Shown here: one piece after another, positions 20,335 to 22,440 of the stretch | How the letters are laid out: the number at the start of each line of letters is the position of its first letter | Position numbering within the stretch: the stretch's first letter is position 1 | DNA from: Chersky-822 sp035509195 | Lineage (GTDB): Bacteria; Actinomycetota; Actinomycetes; Streptosporangiales; Streptosporangiaceae | NCBI GenBank assembly: GCA_035509195.1 | Contig: DATJLT010000027.1 | Span: forward strand, 1-22,440 | Direction: 5' to 3' | Length of the DNA stretch: 22,440 nt | Made by a program: the position numbers and the translations under genes | Notes under the pieces: generated by a model | What the model saw: only the letters and a program-made list of their open reading frames with translations | What the model was told of the DNA's origin: nothing | Database searches by the model: none

Positions 20335-21087
20335 ATGCGGTCCGGTCACGCCGAGACGGCTGACGCCCCTGTCCTGTGCGCCGGCGTCGGGGCCAGGGAC
20401 GGCCCCAGGCAAGTGATCAGGCTGGCCAGCTTCCGGATGACCGCGACCGACGTGGGCCGCCCGGCCCTTGGCATCGTCACCTCGCGTCCGGCGGCTGCTG
20501 CCGCGCTTACCGGCTTGCTCTGCGGCAGGATCGCGCCTTCGCATGGCCAGCTTCTCGTACTCGGACAGGACCTGACCAGGCTCTCAGGACGCCTGGCCGT
20601 CCGGCGGGAAGTGGGTGTCGCCTCCCGCATTAGCCGGTTCTGGCCGACGATCGGAATACGGGGCTTCGTCGTGCTTGCCGCGAAACGCTCGGGCCAGCGC
20701 CGGTCAGACCGGGGCCTTCTCGTTGCCGCGATCCTTGACCGGCTCGGGCTGATGCCCTGGGCCGACGTGCAACTCAGGGCCGCGCCCCCGCTGATCGCGC
20801 GCCGGGCACGCATCGCGGCCGCCTGCGTTCACCAGCCGGAACTGCTCATCATCGATGGCCTCTTCGACCAGCTCACCCCGGGCGACCGGGTGGCTCTGGC
20901 CCGCACCGTGACCGAGTTCAAGCGCGACACGGCCGTCGTGGTCATCGGCAAGGACGCCGACACCATGCTGCTTTGCTGTGATCAGGTCGTCACAGAAGAC
21001 GACGGCATCGTGCTCGGCCAGTACCCGCTACCACCTGCCTCGGTGCACAAGATCGCCAAGATCCCGCCGTTTGATCACGCGCGATGA
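20335..21087 (+). CDS. ABC-ATPase-like protein lacking catalytic motifs
   Basis: The 250-residue protein follows the layout of an ABC transporter ATPase, but every catalytic element is altered. The Walker A region (about 46-64, IVTSRPAAAAALTGLLCGR) has no GxGK[ST]. The following GQLLVLGQDLTRL matches the usual SGEVRVLGHD stretch. The Q-loop glutamine is missing (VGVASRISRFWP). The LSGGQ signature is replaced by RAAPPLIARRARIAAACVHQPELLIIDG; the Walker B Asp174 stays but the catalytic Glu is Gly175, and the D-loop is QLTP. The H-loop His is Lys206 (VIGKDADTM). The frame is intact and the ATG has a strong AAGGGGG (20324-20330), so it is a maintained gene rather than a pseudogene. No permease is adjacent in the window. 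The 3' end overlaps the nitroreductase gene by 60 bp. Confidence 0.75.
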   Translation: MRSGHAETADAPVLCAGVGARDGPRQVIRLASFRMTATDVGRPALGIVTSRPAAAAALTGLLCGRIAPSHGQLLVLGQDLTRLSGRLAVRREVGVASRISRFWPTIGIRGFVVLAAKRSGQRRSDRGLLVAAILDRLGLMPWADVQLRAAPPLIARRARIAAACVHQPELLIIDGLFDQLTPGDRVALARTVTEFKRDTAVVVIGKDADTMLLCCDQVVTEDDGIVLGQYPLPPASVHKIAKIPPFDHAR

Positions 21088-21633
21088 GCCGCCGGGATCC
21101 ACCGCAGGATCCGGGTGCCCGATCGCGACCGCGCCGATCGGCACGTACTGACCAGGTACTCCGAACAGGTCCCTGAACGGCCCGATGAACGGGGGCGCGA
21201 TACCGAAGAACAGCGCGCCAAGTCCCTCGTCCACGGCGGCCAGCAGCATCAGCAACGCCAGGAACCCGGTGTCAATGTCCCAGTAAGGCACCGGCCAGTG
21301 TGCCTCATCCCTGTCCGTCCACCCCTTATCTTCGCGTGCGTACCTATCCAGGTAAATGTCCTTGCAGGACAACGGCACGACCACGACGGGCGCCCTGGTC
21401 ACCGGCTCGAACCTGGCCCGCTCGGCATCGTCATCTGACGACGTGGTTAGCTCCCAGAACGGCTCGAGCTGCGCTGGCCGGTCGAGCACGAGGAGCGCGT
21501 AGCCCTGGCTGAAGCCGGCCGAGGGCGCCCTGTTGGCCGCGTTGAGCAGCCGCGTTACCGCCGCCGGGTCGACCGGCTCGGCAGTGAACGCCCGTACCAT
21601 CCGGCGCTTCCTGATCACCTCGCTGAATTCCAC
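21028..21633 (-). CDS. Nitroreductase family protein
   Basis: This is a 201-residue FMN-dependent nitroreductase-family oxidoreductase. VIRKRRMVRAFTAEPVD (6-22) carries the phosphate-binding arginines of the flavin site, NRAPSAGFSQGYALLV (34-49) is the conserved second block, and LLMLLAAVDEGLGALFFGI is the FMN-contacting helix and loop. The end VIKRRDLGDLVHRGRW is a common family ending, so the stop at 21028 is trusted although it overlaps the convergent ABC-like gene by 60 bp. The start is GTG at 21633, with a G-rich stretch upstream. The natural substrate is unknown; NAD(P)H is the usual electron donor. It is divergent from the DUF2127 gene across only 31 bp. Confidence 0.92.
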   Translation of the reverse strand: MEFSEVIRKRRMVRAFTAEPVDPAAVTRLLNAANRAPSAGFSQGYALLVLDRPAQLEPFWELTTSSDDDAERARFEPVTRAPVVVVPLSCKDIYLDRYAREDKGWTDRDEAHWPVPYWDIDTGFLALLMLLAAVDEGLGALFFGIAPPFIGPFRDLFGVPGQYVPIGAVAIGHPDPAVDPGGSSRVIKRRDLGDLVHRGRW

Positions 21634-21639
21634 CGCCCC

Positions 21640-21658
21640 AGCCTAGTTCCCGTAGGCT
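21640..21658. promoter_or_regulatory. Inverted repeat in a 31-bp divergent gap
   Basis: AGCCTA (21640-21645) and TAGGCT (21653-21658) are perfect inverted 6-bp arms around a 7-bp spacer, filling most of the 31 bp between the divergent starts of the nitroreductase and DUF2127 genes. It may be an operator shared by both genes or a leader hairpin next to the DUF2127 RBS (AGG lies inside the right arm). Confidence 0.4.
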
Positions 21659-21664
21659 CTTGTG

Positions 21665-22440
21665 ATGGACTGGAATCTGTACCGTTGCGGACGAGTCGGG
21701 CATATTACCTATGCGCCAGACGAGCCTGAGCTCAGCGAGTACCTGCACGCCACGGCTTCTGCGGGCGAACTCTGGCGGTGCCTGCGGTGCGGAACCTTCG
21801 TCAAGGACGAACCAGTCGCCCACGGCCCGGCTGACCAGGCGCCGGTCGTCAAACGCGGAAAAGAGATCAGGAGCGAGCTCATCCTGCGGGCGTTCGCCGT
21901 TGAGCGGTTCATCCGCTTCGTGCTTTTTGGCGGCGTGGCGTTTGCGATCTTGCAGTTCAGCACCTCCAAGCTTTCCATCAAGCAAACCTTCGAACGCGAC
22001 CTGCCGATCATCAGGAGCACCTTCAACCAGCTCGGCTTCAACATCGGGCACTCGCACCTGCTCATCGACTTCCGCAAGGCTCTCGATATCAGTCAGGGCA
22101 CGCTCACGCTGATCGCTGCCGGAGTGGCCGCGTTCGCGGTCGTCGAGCTTGTCGAGGGCATCGGCCTTTGGCTGTCCAGGCGCTGGGGCGAGTACTTCGC
22201 GATGGTGGTGACCTCGCTTGGCCTGCCATACGAGATCTACGACCTCACGGAAAAGGTGAGCTGGACCAAGCTGGTTCTCTTCGCCATCAACCTGGCCCTG
22301 GTCCTTTACCTGGTGCTCACCAAGCGGCTGTTCGGCGCGCGGGGCGGCCGCACGGCGTACGAGGCCGCGCTCCGCAGTGAGTCGCTGTTCGACGAGGCAG
22401 AAAAGGAAGCCGAGGCCGATAGCAATGCCAAGGCGGCCGA
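21665..22440 (+). CDS. DUF2127 membrane protein, cut by the window end
   Basis: The reading frame starts at ATG 21665 (GTG 21662 is also possible) and stays open to the last base, giving at least 258 residues. The N-terminus MDWNLYRCGRVGHITYAPDE has Cys8, followed by WRCLRCGTFV with Cys39 and Cys42, a possible small zinc site. Hydrophobic segments lie about 80-96, 149-170 and 207-222. The stretch RRWGEYFAMVVTSLGLPYEIYDL between the second and third is characteristic of the DUF2127 family of integral membrane proteins, whose function is unknown. The C-terminal part after LTKRLFG is acidic and probably cytoplasmic. The gene is partial only because the window stops. Confidence 0.88.
   Translation, partial: MDWNLYRCGRVGHITYAPDEPELSEYLHATASAGELWRCLRCGTFVKDEPVAHGPADQAPVVKRGKEIRSELILRAFAVERFIRFVLFGGVAFAILQFSTSKLSIKQTFERDLPIIRSTFNQLGFNIGHSHLLIDFRKALDISQGTLTLIAAGVAAFAVVELVEGIGLWLSRRWGEYFAMVVTSLGLPYEIYDLTEKVSWTKLVLFAINLALVLYLVLTKRLFGARGGRTAYEAALRSESLFDEAEKEAEADSNAKAA

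Noticed and set aside
20335..21087. Pseudogene call for the ABC-like gene
   Set aside because: No frameshift or internal stop over 250 codons and a strong RBS; loss of motifs alone does not show decay.

Overview
The window is high-GC DNA with many GTG/TTG starts and dense, translationally coupled gene strings. The gene content is typical of Actinomycetota: LppX-type lipoprotein, CysO/CysM/Mec, DUF2017, ClpS, DUF3039, YbbN-like thioredoxin, B12-dependent acyl-CoA mutase, ECF sigma factor and DUF2127. It looks like a streptomycete or streptosporangial-type actinomycete chromosome; I cannot fix the genus. I see no phage, IS, CRISPR or rRNA.

Layout, left to right. (1) 88-784: an unknown two-helix membrane protein, a C-rich tract, and a minus-strand tRNA with anticodon UAG that has the short variable loop of a class I tRNA, although UAG anticodons belong to tRNA-Leu, normally class II. 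(2) 785-2263: peroxiredoxin bcp and a divergent LppX/LprG-like lipoprotein. (3) 2260-5371, minus strand: MBL-fold hydrolase, NAD-dependent epimerase, rph (RNase PH) and rdgB (XTP/dITP pyrophosphatase). (4) 5497-8093, plus strand: two tandem, closely related MFS transporters. (5) 8383-11874, minus strand: a tightly packed operon clpS, DUF2017, mec, cysO, cysM, TesB-like thioesterase, with pncB divergent from clpS. Blocks 3 and 5 correspond, from memory, to the M. tuberculosis Rv1330c-Rv1341 neighbourhood; here the MFS pair and thioesterase lie between the two halves and an epimerase sits inside the second. (6) 13263-15684, minus strand: DUF3039, yqgE and a YbbN-like thioredoxin, with a 594-bp repeat-rich gap. 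(7) 15738-20146: an acyl-CoA mutase large subunit with the isobutyryl-CoA mutase Phe/Gln signature and no B12 domain; an 18-bp perfect palindrome upstream of it; an ECF sigma factor coupled to a membrane-anchored Asp-box propeller; and a MarR regulator. (8) 20335-22440: an ABC-ATPase-like protein that has lost all catalytic motifs, a nitroreductase overlapping it by 60 bp, and a DUF2127 membrane protein cut by the window end.

Functional reading: block 5 is the protein-thiocarboxylate cysteine route. CysO carries sulfur, CysM makes the CysO-cysteine adduct from O-phosphoserine (the diagnostic Arg is present) and Mec releases cysteine; bcp adds peroxide defence elsewhere in the window. Block 7 may be branched-chain acyl-CoA metabolism, possibly controlled by the MarR protein through the palindrome.

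The signals I rate highest are the class I tRNA(UAG), the motif-less ABC-like protein, a compound palindromic repeat of about 140 bp present twice (8202-8340 and 14369-14508), the sigma factor/propeller pair, and the 18-bp operator-like palindrome. All comparisons with other genomes are from memory, not from a search.
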